DNA of 55,096 nucleotides from Candidatus Dormiibacter spiritus (lineage in GTDB: Bacteria > Chloroflexota > Dormibacteria > Dormibacterales > Dormibacteraceae), in contig QHBT01000012.1 in NCBI GenBank assembly GCA_003244185.1, positions 1 through 55,096 on the forward strand, read 5' to 3'. Below the pieces are notes generated by a model. The model had not been told where the DNA came from. It worked only from the letters and a program-made list of their open reading frames with translations, and searched no databases. Shown in pieces: positions 1-9,087 of this stretch. Position 1 is the stretch's first letter. Each line of letters starts with the position of its first letter. The translations under genes were made by a program, and so were the position numbers.

Positions 1-386
1 CGGGCACGTTGGAGATCTTCGTCATCGGCACCGACCGTCAGCTCTATCACCAATGGCAGCTCTCCCCAGCCAATGGCGGCTGGACCAGCTGGTTGGCTTT
101 CGGGGCCGCCCCGCCCGGCGGCAGCCAGGGTGATCCCGCCGTCACCACCACGCCTCAGGGCGCGCTGGACGTATTCGTCCGCGGTGGGGACAACTCAGTC
201 TGGCATGCGCTTCAGTCCAACTGGTCGGCTTGGAACTCTCTTGGCGGCATCACGGTGGCCAGCCCCGTAGCTGTTCCGGAGCAGCGGCCGGTCACGACAG
301 TCTGGGTCACCGGCAGCGACTATGGCATGTACGAGAACTACCGCAGCTCCAGCTGGTCGGGCTGGGCCGCCCGCGGCGGGAACTGA
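1..386 (+). CDS. C-terminal part of a lectin-like beta-propeller protein (5' truncated)
   Basis: The reading frame is open to the left window edge, so only the last ~128 residues are present. They contain short repeats of the type G-x-L-x-(V/I)-F-V-x-G-x-D-x-x-(L/V)-(Y/W)-H-x-(W/L)-Q followed by W-(T/S)-x-W-x-x-(F/L)-G. These are typical of PLL/tectonin-like propeller lectins and carbohydrate-binding secreted proteins. Three repeat units are visible, ending in a Trp-rich blade (SSSWSGWAARGG). A TTG at position 9 is only an internal codon. It converges with gmd, whose stop is 29 bases away. The position beside a polysaccharide locus fits a surface glycan-binding role, but that is inference; catalytic domains in the missing N-terminus cannot be excluded. 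Confidence 0.65.
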   Translation, partial: GTLEIFVIGTDRQLYHQWQLSPANGGWTSWLAFGAAPPGGSQGDPAVTTTPQGALDVFVRGGDNSVWHALQSNWSAWNSLGGITVASPVAVPEQRPVTTVWVTGSDYGMYENYRSSSWSGWAARGGN

Positions 387-414
387 CCTCTCCCGGCCCG
401 GGGCTCGCTTCCGG

Positions 415-1443
415 TTACGACGCGACCCGCGACGTCGGCTTGAGGACGGTCGACGGATCCACCTCCTCGGCGCGCAGATCGGATTCAAGCATCTCGGCGA
501 TCAGACTGGGGAAGCTGGTCTTCGGCTCCCAGCCAAGCTGCCGCCGCGCCTTGCCCGGGTCGCCACGGAGATGGTTCACTTCCGAAGGACGCACGTAGGC
601 GGGATCGGTCCGAACAAACTTCTCCCAGTCCAGGCCCACGGCGCCAAAGGTCGTCTCCACCAGCTCCTTCACTGTGCGAGCGACTCCAGTGGCAATGACG
701 AAGTCGTCAGGCTGGTCCTGCTGAAGCATGAGCCACATCGCTTCCACGTAGTCACGGGCGTGCCCCCAGTCCCGCAGCGAGTCAAGGTTGCCGAGGGAGA
801 GATGATCAGTCTTGCCCGCGACTATCTTGGCCACGCCCCGGGTGACCTTACGGGTCACGAAGTTCTCGCCCCGGCGGGGTGATTCATGATTGAAGAGAAT
901 GCCGCTGCAGGCGTAGATACCGTGCGCCTCCCGATAGTTCACAGTCATCCAGTGCGCATAGACCTTCGCCGCGGCGTAGGGGCTGCGGGGGTGGAAGACT
1001 GTGGTCTCACTCTGCGGCGGCGGCGTGCTGCCGAACATCTCGGAGGTCGACGCCTGATAGAACCGAGTGGGCTGGCCAGCCGTCCGGATCGCCTCCAGAA
1101 GTCGCGTCGTCCCCAGACCATCCGCGTCTCCCGTGTACTCAGGCTGATCGAACGAGATGTGTACGTGGCTCTGAGCAGCCAGGTTGTAGATCTCGTCCGG
1201 CCTGACGAGCTTGACCAGCCGGTTGAGACCACCCGAGTCGGTCATGTCCCCGTAGTGGAGGACAAACCGGGATGTCTCGGGATGTTGAGGGTTGGCGTGT
1301 TGCAGATGATCGATGCGCTGGCGGTTTAGACTCGAGGAACGGCGGATCACGCCGTGGACTTCGTAGCCCTTCCCCAGCAGCAATTCCGCCAGGTATGACC
1401 CGTCTTGGCCTGTGATCCCGGTGATGAGCGCACTCTTCGCCAC
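415..1443 (-). CDS. gmd: GDP-mannose 4,6-dehydratase
   Basis: Converts GDP-D-mannose to GDP-4-keto-6-deoxy-D-mannose, the precursor of GDP-fucose, GDP-rhamnose and related 6-deoxyhexoses, in the cytoplasm. The extended short-chain dehydrogenase fold is plain: Rossmann motif GITGQDG at residues 9-15, active-site STSE at 132-135 and the YxxxK pair Y156/K160. The RRSSS element near residue 35 is the NADP-binding and tetramer-contact loop of Gmd. Length (342 residues) matches the family. The start is GTG, directly followed by the conserved [11 protein letters not shown]. No fucose synthase or GDP-6-deoxy-4-keto-mannose reductase is seen in the window, so the final sugar is unknown. Confidence 0.95.
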   Translation of the reverse strand: MAKSALITGITGQDGSYLAELLLGKGYEVHGVIRRSSSLNRQRIDHLQHANPQHPETSRFVLHYGDMTDSGGLNRLVKLVRPDEIYNLAAQSHVHISFDQPEYTGDADGLGTTRLLEAIRTAGQPTRFYQASTSEMFGSTPPPQSETTVFHPRSPYAAAKVYAHWMTVNYREAHGIYACSGILFNHESPRRGENFVTRKVTRGVAKIVAGKTDHLSLGNLDSLRDWGHARDYVEAMWLMLQQDQPDDFVIATGVARTVKELVETTFGAVGLDWEKFVRTDPAYVRPSEVNHLRGDPGKARRQLGWEPKTSFPSLIAEMLESDLRAEEVDPSTVLKPTSRVAS

Positions 1444-1518
1444 GCTGCCAGTCTAAAGGCAAGCGATGCTGCTCTCGAACCGGTGGCGGAGAGCGGCCGC
1501 CCGATCATCTGAAACCAT

Positions 1519-1546
1519 CTAGCAGCCCGTCATCGGGCTTTGCTAG
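1519..1546. repeat. 28-nt near-perfect inverted repeat upstream of gmd
   Basis: CTAGCA-GCCCG, a four-base loop TCAT, then CGGGC-TT-TGCTAG: 11 paired positions with a two-base bulge. It lies in the 120-odd bases between gmd and the divergent membrane-protein gene. There it cannot be an ordinary terminator for either gene, so an operator or leader hairpin is more likely. Confidence 0.45.
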
Positions 1547-1619
1547 GCCGTGCTCGCATCCCGCAGTGAGTCGGAGGGCTTCTTCAGCCCGAAGCTCCAT
1601 CCCTGTATTTTCTAGCAGC

Positions 1620-3275
1620 ATGCCCGCCACCCTGAAACCGGGTCGATCAACGCAGCTTGGTGGTCAACTGCCGTTTTCGCACGAGAGACAGCCGACCGGC
1701 GACCAGCCTGATCTACCAAAGCACCCCACCGACCGGACGGCGTTGTTTAGCCGGCTATTGGTGGTCGCCATCAGCCTGGTAGGGCTGGCCGGCCTGGTTC
1801 GCGCTTACGTCAGGATGAGTCAGAGGGTCTCACTCGATTCGGATCAGTACACCATCATTCTCCAGGCCCAGGAACTGTTACATGGCAACCTCTTGCTACA
1901 TCACTGGTGGGTGCCTGGAGACAACTTCCTCACCACCGACATCGCGTTCCATACGATCGGAGTCGCATTTCTCGGCCTCCAACCCGCGGTAGGCCGTTAT
2001 GAGCCGGCCGTGGTCTACGCACTCACCGTCGCGACAGCTGTACTCCTCGCCCAGACCAACAACCGGGGAATGGCGCGCTGGTTGCGGATGCTCATAGTCC
2101 TGGCTCTTACGGCAGTTCCCGCTGCCGGTATCAGTGTGGAGTCAGCGCTGCGCGCGGGCTATCACGTCTCCACCATCTTCCTGGTCCTGCTCAGCCTGCT
2201 GCTGATCGACCGTCTGCCGGCGCGCTGGTCACTGCCCCTGGCCTTCGTTCTATTGACCCAGGCGCAGTTCGCCGATCCTCTCGGCACCGTCATCGGCGCG
2301 CTTCCATTAGCCGTGGTCACCGGCCTGCGCTGGTGGCGCCATCGGACCGGGAGGTCAATGCTGGATCGACAACTCTTCCTGGTTGCACTCCTCTCGGCGG
2401 TGGTTGCCCGGCTGGCGGAGAGAGCCGTCTCCGCTGCCGGGGGCTTTCAGGTCAGCACGCCGCTGCAGCTGGCATTTGTCAGCCTGGACGATCTGCCTAA
2501 GCACACCCTCCTCTTGCTTCGGCTCCTGCTCGAGCTGTTCGGAGCCAACTTTTTCGGCCAGCCGGTCGGGCGCCACGCCGCTGGTTTGATCCTCCATGGT
2601 TTCGGACTCCTTTTCGTAGCGGCGGTGATCTGGATTGTGATCCGTCGCTGGCGCCGCGGCGAATTCGGCGATCGAACGGTGGAGGTTCTGGTCACGGGCT
2701 CGCTGATCCTGCTGGGGGCCCTGTTCTTCAGCACCTATGTGATCGATCCGACTTCGATCCGCTACGCGATGCCCATCCTCTTCTTCGGCGCTGTGCTGGC
2801 CGCCCGACAGGGCGCAGACTGGTTGCTTTCGGATCGGCGTCTGACGGTTGCCACCGCCGCCCTCTCTCTTCTGTACCTAGCCTTCTTCTGGCCGGCCCTC
2901 AACACTCCCACTGTTCCCAACAGGCCGAGCCAGATCGTGCCCTGGCTGCAGAGTCACCGTCTCCGCTATGGCATCGGGGGCTACTGGGCGGCCAACTCGG
3001 TGACTGTTGAATCGGGCGGCAGCGTCCAGGTGAGCGCTGTGGTGCCAGAAGGGCAGAGGTTTGGGCCCTACCGATGGTTGAGCAAATCGGACTGGTACGA
3101 CCCAAGAGAGCGTAGGGCCAATTTCGCGTTGATCGATACGCGGCTACCGGGCGCCGTCCCGGAGACCCAGCTCGAGCAGGCCTTCGGCGCTCCACGGGAA
3201 ATTGATCAGGTCGACGGATACGTGATCCTGATTTGGGACAAGAATCTGCTAAACGATCCGGGCTGGAGCGGCTGA
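1620..3275 (+). CDS. Multi-spanning membrane protein, probable GT-C type glycosyltransferase
   Basis: About 550 residues with roughly nine to ten hydrophobic segments and a soluble C-terminal domain of ~110 residues. After the first membrane helix comes a luminal-type loop with acidic and His residues (SLDSDQY, then HHWW...DNFLTTD). This layout is common in polyprenyl-phosphate-sugar-dependent GT-C enzymes and in uncharacterised polysaccharide-locus membrane proteins. No family was firmly recognised. A GTG at 1566 would add 18 polar residues; the ATG at 1620 is preferred because the added segment is low-complexity. Neighbours (gmd, GT4 genes, ABC exporter) place it in glycan assembly. Whether it transfers a sugar is inference. 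Confidence 0.6.
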   Translation: MPATLKPGRSTQLGGQLPFSHERQPTGDQPDLPKHPTDRTALFSRLLVVAISLVGLAGLVRAYVRMSQRVSLDSDQYTIILQAQELLHGNLLLHHWWVPGDNFLTTDIAFHTIGVAFLGLQPAVGRYEPAVVYALTVATAVLLAQTNNRGMARWLRMLIVLALTAVPAAGISVESALRAGYHVSTIFLVLLSLLLIDRLPARWSLPLAFVLLTQAQFADPLGTVIGALPLAVVTGLRWWRHRTGRSMLDRQLFLVALLSAVVARLAERAVSAAGGFQVSTPLQLAFVSLDDLPKHTLLLLRLLLELFGANFFGQPVGRHAAGLILHGFGLLFVAAVIWIVIRRWRRGEFGDRTVEVLVTGSLILLGALFFSTYVIDPTSIRYAMPILFFGAVLAARQGADWLLSDRRLTVATAALSLLYLAFFWPALNTPTVPNRPSQIVPWLQSHRLRYGIGGYWAANSVTVESGGSVQVSAVVPEGQRFGPYRWLSKSDWYDPRERRANFALIDTRLPGAVPETQLEQAFGAPREIDQVDGYVILIWDKNLLNDPGWSG

Positions 3276-3372
3276 TATGAGTTCGGGCGCGTTACACCAA
3301 TCGAGCCACGCTCGCGCAACTCCGGCTACCGTCTGAGAACCGGCCACCGAAGGCTGCACCCGCTGCACTAGC

Positions 3373-4716
3373 TCAGGCGGCGATATTCTCTGCCGGCGGT
3401 TTCCGCCCGATGAGGTAAAACAGGTAGCCCTCATCCGGATTCGCGGAAAGCCCTCTTCGATTGACCATCTCTTTGTACAAGAACCTGCCGGAGCGTAAAC
3501 TCTCCGGCATCGGGCAAATGGCGCCCTCCTCGACGACCTCGAAGCCCACCGCCTCCAGCTTCGCGCGCAGCTCACAGGGCCGGTATTCCTTCTTGTGCTC
3601 TGGGTGGATCAGCGCCTCTGGCGATTGCAGTCGTGTCAGAGCGCCGTTTGGCGTGTCGAGGCAGAAGTGGCCGCCTGGGCGCAGAAGTCTCCACGCTTCG
3701 CGGCACACAAGGTCCGCCTCAGTCTCCGTGATGTGCTCGATGCTTTCGCCGGAGAAGACCAGATCCACTGCTCCCTCCCCGAGCGGTACGGGCTCCGCCA
3801 TGGACTGGTACAAATAGCGAATCATAACCCCCCTGTGACGCACGACCGGACCATGCTTGCCGGACTCAGGCTCGCCGCTTCCTAGCATCCGCCGCTCGTC
3901 GGGAAGATCGACGATATATATCGTTTCAGGCCTGTGCGGATAGCCGCAGAGGAGCAGGGCTCCGGCCCGGGACTGGTTGGCGGCTCCTCCCAGATCAACC
4001 ACGATCCTGGCCGCAGGAACGCGGTGGCGGATGTACTCCAACCGCGCGTTGTGCAAGGCCTTGCCAGGCATCATCGGCAGGTTCTGTCGAAGCTGGTATT
4101 CCTCTGACTGAAGGATCGCCGAGAGAACCTGTTCTCGGGCTGCGCCGCCCGCTAGCGCGGCAACATTCTGGGTGCATCCGTCAGAATCGGGCTCTCTGCC
4201 CAACAGGGCGCGGTACGCGGCTCGCACGAAGGTCCTGTCGTCCGGGCGCCGCAAGTCCCGCAAAGCAAGCCACCATCGCTGTGCCGTCAGCTTTCGACGT
4301 TGGTTCCCGCTCAATGTCGTTTGGACGCAGGCAATCACGTTCTGCCGAAGCCAGATTTCCTCTGACTGGAGGATCCCGGCCAGGACCTCGTCTCTGGTGG
4401 CACCGTGTGCAAGCGCCGCAACGGTCTGACTGTATCCGTCAGGATCGGGCTCCCTACGCAACAGGGTTCTGTAAGCCGCTCGCACGAAGCTCTCGTCGTC
4501 TGGTCGCCTCAGCCGCACCAATGCGAGCCACCACTGCTGCGTCACCAGCTTCCGGCGCTGGCTCCTGCTGATCATCGGTTCGACCTGGAGGATACCGTAC
4601 CAACGACGAGGCCACTGCCGTCGGCTTGCTAGACTCGGCCCGCAGACGGAGAGGTGGAACCCGACGACGGCTTGACCAGGAAGTTTAAGGAGATTTGCGA
4701 GCAAATCACGGACCAT
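3373..4716 (-). CDS. Two DUF4214 repeats fused to a SAM-dependent methyltransferase
   Basis: Residues ~50-130 and ~137-212 are two tandem copies of a helical module carrying FVRAAYR-(T/A)-LL-x-REPD-x-DG and GILQSEE-type motifs, characteristic of DUF4214. That domain is often found in secreted or glycan-related proteins. Residues ~225-440 form a class I methyltransferase: VVDLGG (239-244) is the SAM-binding motif I, followed by DLVFSGESIEHI and the RLLRPGGHFCLDTPNG strand-loop. A start at the ATG at 4575 would remove a poorly conserved 47-residue leader. It lies antisense between the two membrane-protein genes. The likely substrate is a sugar or lipid-linked glycan (inference from context). 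Confidence 0.8.
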   Translation of the reverse strand: MVRDLLANLLKLPGQAVVGFHLSVCGPSLASRRQWPRRWYGILQVEPMISRSQRRKLVTQQWWLALVRLRRPDDESFVRAAYRTLLRREPDPDGYSQTVAALAHGATRDEVLAGILQSEEIWLRQNVIACVQTTLSGNQRRKLTAQRWWLALRDLRRPDDRTFVRAAYRALLGREPDSDGCTQNVAALAGGAAREQVLSAILQSEEYQLRQNLPMMPGKALHNARLEYIRHRVPAARIVVDLGGAANQSRAGALLLCGYPHRPETIYIVDLPDERRMLGSGEPESGKHGPVVRHRGVMIRYLYQSMAEPVPLGEGAVDLVFSGESIEHITETEADLVCREAWRLLRPGGHFCLDTPNGALTRLQSPEALIHPEHKKEYRPCELRAKLEAVGFEVVEEGAICPMPESLRSGRFLYKEMVNRRGLSANPDEGYLFYLIGRKPPAENIAA

Positions 4717-4780
4717 TGCCTTTAGTGCCCTGGGCGCGCGCGCTCTTTCGGTTGCTTGTATTTATATCCTTCCTAGTTTC

Positions 4781-6640
4781 ATGGGTGCCTCTCCGGGGAA
4801 AGTGAAGGTCCGCCTTCTAGCGCGATGTTCTCAACTCGTGAGGCCGCGCAGCCATCGGTGGATCGCTGACTCAACATTGACGAGATCCAATTCAGTGCTC
4901 ACTGACCAACCCCCCGCTGTCTCCTCCAGCGTGAGCTGGGCTGTTCCGGCAGCCTTGACCGTCTATCTGCTCCTGGCAGTTCTTCTCTTCCTTCGGTCCT
5001 GGCTTCAGCCTGGTGCGGCCTGGATCGGCATCGAGGGGGACCCGAAGTATGTGATGTGGTTCCTCGGCTGGACGCCGCACAGCCTTGCCCATCACGAGGT
5101 CCCGTTTTTCTCTGACTACGTCCACTATCCGACTGGCGTAAACGTCATGTGGAACGTATCGCTCCTCGCTCCGGCGGCTGCTCTGTGGCCCGTCACGGGC
5201 AGTTTGGGATTGGTCACCTCATACAACGTGCTGATAACCCTGGGACCCAGCCTATCGGCGTGGTGCATGTTCCTTGCCGCTCGCCGCTACGTCCAGAGCG
5301 CACTCGCGGCTTGGTGCGGCGGACTGCTGTACGGGTTCAGCCCATACATAGTTGCCCAGTCTCTCGGCCATCTCCACATGACTCTGGCGATGTTTCCCCC
5401 GCTACTGCTCCTACTCCTGGATGAGATTCTGGCTCGCCAGCATTGGCGGCCGTGGGTTGCCGGCCTTCTGCTCGGCGCTGCTGGGGCGGCGCAGCTGATG
5501 ACGAGCGAGGAGCTGCTGGCCTCCACCGCCGTGGCGGCTTTGGTTGGCGCCGCGATAGCTGCGGCCGTCCACCGGCGCGACGCAATCAGAAACGTTCGTC
5601 ACACGCTTATAGCCGGCGTCTGGGCGGTGGCGACCGCGTTGGTGCTGTCGGCCTATCCCCTCTACTACCAGTTCCGGGGACCGCTGCAGGTGCGTGGCTC
5701 GCTACAGCCGCCCAGCCTATTCTCCAACGATCTGCTCACCTTCGTAGTGCCAAGTGATCTTGTCCAATTCGCCCCGCTGGAGGCAGTGCACATCGCGCAT
5801 ACCTTCATCGGCAACAACGTGGAAGAGAGTGGCTATTTCGGTATTCCTCTGCTCCTGTTCCTGCTCGGCGTGACCATCGCCGGGCGGCGCTCGCGAACTG
5901 TCCAATGGGCCGGATTGTTTGCTGCCGCCATCGCGCTGCTGTCGCTCGGGCCGGTCCTCCACAGCGCTGGCCATATCCTTCAGCTCCAAACGCCCTGGGC
6001 CGCGCTCTGGCGGTTGCCGGTAGTGGAAAACATCCTCCCGGCTCGCCTCGCGCTGTACTGCTACATCGGCGCGGCTCTGTTGGTGGCCGTCGGCCTGGAG
6101 CTGGCGCTGCGCAGCGGTGGCCGTGTGCGCCTCGCGGTAACGGTGGCCGCCTTAGCCGTCGCCTTCGCCGCCATCTTTCCGAGCCTGCCGTATCCTTCAA
6201 CGTCGGCCGCCATCCCTCCGTTCTTTCTGCCGGGCGGAGAGGCCGCCCGCATCCCTGAGCGATCGGTCGTTCTGATCACGCCGTACTCCAACGCCAGCTC
6301 TTCGACCGCTATGTTCTGGCAGGCCCGCGCAGGTTACCGCTTCAAGATGCCGGAGGGGGAGGCGTACGTGCCTGGCCCGACGTTGGACCCGCCACCGTCG
6401 GCGTTGCAGACGATCCTCGTCGGTTTCGATCAGGGCCAGACTGCGATGCCGAACGCCGAGCTTCGCACGCAGGCTCTGCGGGAGCTGCGCAGCTGGATGG
6501 TCTCAACAGTTGTGGTCGGCCCCTCGCCCGGAGAGGCCAGGGACCGGCAGTTCTTCAGCGATCTATTAGGCCAGCCGCCCGATGAAAGCGGCGGCGTGGC
6601 TGTTTGGTGGCATCCCCTACCCGTTCGGGCGCCGACATGA
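4781..6640 (+). CDS. Large multi-spanning membrane protein, GT-C-like
   Basis: 619 residues with about ten transmembrane helices. After the first helix there is a long exported loop holding EGDPKYVMWFLGW and HYPTGVNVMWN, a pattern seen in uncharacterised bacterial membrane glycosyltransferase-like proteins. A C-terminal soluble domain of ~140 residues follows (from ~residue 475). The first ~40 residues are basic and Ser-rich, so a GTG start at 4895 (before LTDQPP) is an alternative. It shares architecture with the 1620-3275 product, without obvious close sequence identity. The next gene begins 47 bases downstream and is probably co-transcribed. The role in glycan polymer assembly is inferred from context only. 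Confidence 0.6.
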   Translation: MGASPGKVKVRLLARCSQLVRPRSHRWIADSTLTRSNSVLTDQPPAVSSSVSWAVPAALTVYLLLAVLLFLRSWLQPGAAWIGIEGDPKYVMWFLGWTPHSLAHHEVPFFSDYVHYPTGVNVMWNVSLLAPAAALWPVTGSLGLVTSYNVLITLGPSLSAWCMFLAARRYVQSALAAWCGGLLYGFSPYIVAQSLGHLHMTLAMFPPLLLLLLDEILARQHWRPWVAGLLLGAAGAAQLMTSEELLASTAVAALVGAAIAAAVHRRDAIRNVRHTLIAGVWAVATALVLSAYPLYYQFRGPLQVRGSLQPPSLFSNDLLTFVVPSDLVQFAPLEAVHIAHTFIGNNVEESGYFGIPLLLFLLGVTIAGRRSRTVQWAGLFAAAIALLSLGPVLHSAGHILQLQTPWAALWRLPVVENILPARLALYCYIGAALLVAVGLELALRSGGRVRLAVTVAALAVAFAAIFPSLPYPSTSAAIPPFFLPGGEAARIPERSVVLITPYSNASSSTAMFWQARAGYRFKMPEGEAYVPGPTLDPPPSALQTILVGFDQGQTAMPNAELRTQALRELRSWMVSTVVVGPSPGEARDRQFFSDLLGQPPDESGGVAVWWHPLPVRAPT

Positions 6641-6687
6641 TCCGTGAATTGGACCGCCGAGGCCGTTTGGTAGCCTGAGGCGGGAGC

Positions 6688-7836
6688 ATGTCAGCATCAA
6701 TCAGCGGCGATTCGGCACAACCTGACAACGACAGCGCGACATCCGCGGCTTCAGCTGACGTTGCCGCAAGCACCCTAGACGTCAACGCTCTTATGCGCGA
6801 GGTGGAAGCTGAGGTAGAGCGAAAACGCAGGAACGGTGAGTATCCTCCCGAACTGATCGCCGCTCCCGAGGACGACTGGGAGATGGATCGCCTGACGCCG
6901 GCCCTGGCCAGGATTCGTCATTCCACCATTGTTCCAATGGACATGCGCCTCGACTCCACGCGGCCCGGCCTGGGCCCGGCAGTCACCTTCGTGAAGCGTT
7001 CGATGGCGCGGATGCTGCGTTGGTATACCGCGGAGCTCAGACGCCAGAGCCAGGAATTCGCAACGCAGACATCCCAAGCCCTGGAAGCCCTGGCGGCGCG
7101 AGTGGAGAACCTCGAGGAAAGAACATTGAGCTCCGGCTGGCAGGTCGAAAAGGACTTCGACTATGTCGCGTTCGAGAATCGATTCCGAGGCACTGAGGCG
7201 TTGATCGAAGAGCGGCAGAGCGCTTATCTGGATTACTTCCGCGAGGCGCCGGGTATGGTCGTTGACCTGGGCTGCGGTCGGGGCGAATTCCTGACTCTAC
7301 TGAGTCAGGCCGGAGTGAAGGCCTACGGAGTCGACCAGAACCCCGGCATGGCCGCCGCCTGCCGCGCGCGCGGCTTCGAAATCAAGGCCGAGGACGCTGT
7401 CAGGCACCTGGAGGATTGTCAACCGGCGTCGTTGGGCGGAATTTTCTGCGCTCAGGTCCTGGAGCATCTGGGATCATCCCAGGTACTCAGGTTTTTCCCG
7501 GCCGCCGCCCGGGCGCTGAAGCCCGGTGGCGTTCTCATCGCTGAGACACTCAACCCGCAGAGTCTGCTTCTTTTCGCCGGCCCACTGTACGTCGACCTTG
7601 GACACACCAAACCCTTGCATCCCCTCACCCTCGAGTATCTGGCTCAGGCCGCCGGTTTTCCCCAGCCTCAAATCCGTTATTCGTCGCAACCTCCACCCGA
7701 GGCCCGGTTGGAACGCCTCCCGGACGACGTAGAGGATTCTGCCGCCGCCAGGATGGAATTGATGAACCGCAATATCGAACGGCTCAACTCGATCATCTAC
7801 GGACCACTCGACTTTGCGGTCATCGCGCGCTTGTGA
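6688..7836 (+). CDS. SAM-dependent methyltransferase with N-terminal helical module
   Basis: The N-terminal ~150 residues are a helical module with a predicted coiled coil (LEALAARVENLEER) that recurs alone in the product of 14781-15314. The C-terminal part is a class I methyltransferase: VVDLGCGRGEFL is motif I, followed by YGVDQNP, GGIFCAQVLEHLG and LKPGGVLIAETLNPQS. The last two resemble MetW/UbiG-like and glycan-tail methyltransferases. Such enzymes can cap O-antigen chains before Wzm/Wzt export, and the exporter genes lie 2.4 kb away. Its TGA overlaps the GTG of the next glycosyltransferase by four bases (GTGA), implying translational coupling. The methyl acceptor is unknown. Confidence 0.8.
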   Translation: MSASISGDSAQPDNDSATSAASADVAASTLDVNALMREVEAEVERKRRNGEYPPELIAAPEDDWEMDRLTPALARIRHSTIVPMDMRLDSTRPGLGPAVTFVKRSMARMLRWYTAELRRQSQEFATQTSQALEALAARVENLEERTLSSGWQVEKDFDYVAFENRFRGTEALIEERQSAYLDYFREAPGMVVDLGCGRGEFLTLLSQAGVKAYGVDQNPGMAAACRARGFEIKAEDAVRHLEDCQPASLGGIFCAQVLEHLGSSQVLRFFPAAARALKPGGVLIAETLNPQSLLLFAGPLYVDLGHTKPLHPLTLEYLAQAAGFPQPQIRYSSQPPPEARLERLPDDVEDSAAARMELMNRNIERLNSIIYGPLDFAVIARL

Positions 7837-9080
7837 CAGTTTCCCCTGAAGGGCCTCCCCAGACTGCACTGAAAGGAGACCGGCTCAAGCTGGCGATAGT
7901 CGTTCCGCGCCTCACCGACAAGATCGTCGGCGGTGCGGAGTTGCTCGCTCTCTGGCTGGCCCAGCGGCTCCTCAAGGTGGGCCACGAGGTGGAGGTGCTG
8001 ACCACCTGTGCGGTGGATCACTACACCTGGAAGAACGTCCTCCCTGCGGGTCTGGATCGGATCGGTGAAGTGCCAGTGCGCCGCTATCGGGCTGATGAGC
8101 GCGACATCGGGCTGTTCGCCCAACTTGAACACGCGATCCAGGGTCATTACAGGCTCAGCCGCGAAGAGGAACTCCTGTGGCTGCGCAATGGCGTCGTCTC
8201 GTCTGCGCTGGAAGCCGACCTAGCGAAGAGAGCAAGCTCATATGACGCGATACTGGCTCTGCCCTACCTCTTCGGGACTACTTACTTCGCCTACGCGACG
8301 GCTCCCGATCGGACAGTGGTCATCCCCTGCCTGCACGACGAGGCCTACGCCAGGCTGGGGGTGATAGCCGAGATGCTGGGTGGCGCGCGAGGGCTCATGT
8401 TCAACTCCGCCCCAGAGGCTGACCTTGCGCTCCGCTTTCAGAAATCGCTGGCGCCATCTACGGTGGTCGGCGCCGGCTTCGATCCGCCGGGACCGACTGA
8501 TCCTGAGCTGGCGCGCCGGCTATACGATCTGCCCGAACTATTTCTGCTCTACGTGGGCCGGCTCGAGGGCGGCAAGAACGTACCGCTGCTGCTGGAGAAC
8601 TTCCTGCGCTACCGGGAGCGGCGGAGCACCGAGCTGTCCTTGTTACTCCTCGGCTCCGGGGATGTTCAATTCCCGGCCAAGCGTGGGATCAGACAGCTTC
8701 AGATCGACTGGCAGCATCGCGACTCCGTGTACAGGGCGGCAACCGTCCTGTGCCAGCCCAGCCGAATGGAGTCGTTCTCGATAGTGATGATGCAAGCCTG
8801 GTTGGCTGAACGGCCTATCATCGTACATGCCGAGTCCCCAGTCACCCGAGGTCACTGCGTGCAGTCAAACGGTGGGCTCTGGTTCTCCATCTATCCGGAG
8901 TTCGAGGAGGTGCTGGACCGGCTTCTTCGCTCCTCCCAGCTGAGGCAGACGCTCGGCCGCCAGGGCCGAGCTTTTGTACTGCGCGAATATTCCTGGGCGG
9001 CTGTCGTGAAACGTCTGGAAACTGCACTCTCAGCCTGGTTCGAGCAGTCTTCCCAGCCGGTGCCAACGCTGACGTCCTGA
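7833..9080 (+). CDS. Glycosyltransferase family 4 (GT-A paralogue, left module)
   Basis: A GT-B fold retaining glycosyltransferase of 415 residues. The N-terminal domain has the acceptor-side glycine loop GGAELLALWLAQRL and the conserved stretch VLTTCAVDHYTW. The C-terminal nucleotide-sugar domain has LLYVGRLEGGKNVPLLL, then PSRMESFSIVMMQAWLAERP, which replaces the usual E-x7-E element. It starts at GTG inside the stop of the preceding methyltransferase. Its closest relative in the window is the product of 13517-14752, which shares GGAEL, LTTCAVD, LALPYL-x-GTTYF and IPCLHDE. It probably adds a sugar to a membrane- or lipid-linked glycan in the cytoplasm; donor and linkage cannot be read. Confidence 0.85.
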   Translation: MTVSPEGPPQTALKGDRLKLAIVVPRLTDKIVGGAELLALWLAQRLLKVGHEVEVLTTCAVDHYTWKNVLPAGLDRIGEVPVRRYRADERDIGLFAQLEHAIQGHYRLSREEELLWLRNGVVSSALEADLAKRASSYDAILALPYLFGTTYFAYATAPDRTVVIPCLHDEAYARLGVIAEMLGGARGLMFNSAPEADLALRFQKSLAPSTVVGAGFDPPGPTDPELARRLYDLPELFLLYVGRLEGGKNVPLLLENFLRYRERRSTELSLLLLGSGDVQFPAKRGIRQLQIDWQHRDSVYRAATVLCQPSRMESFSIVMMQAWLAERPIIVHAESPVTRGHCVQSNGGLWFSIYPEFEEVLDRLLRSSQLRQTLGRQGRAFVLREYSWAAVVKRLETALSAWFEQSSQPVPTLTS

Positions 9081-9087
9081 GGTTCGC

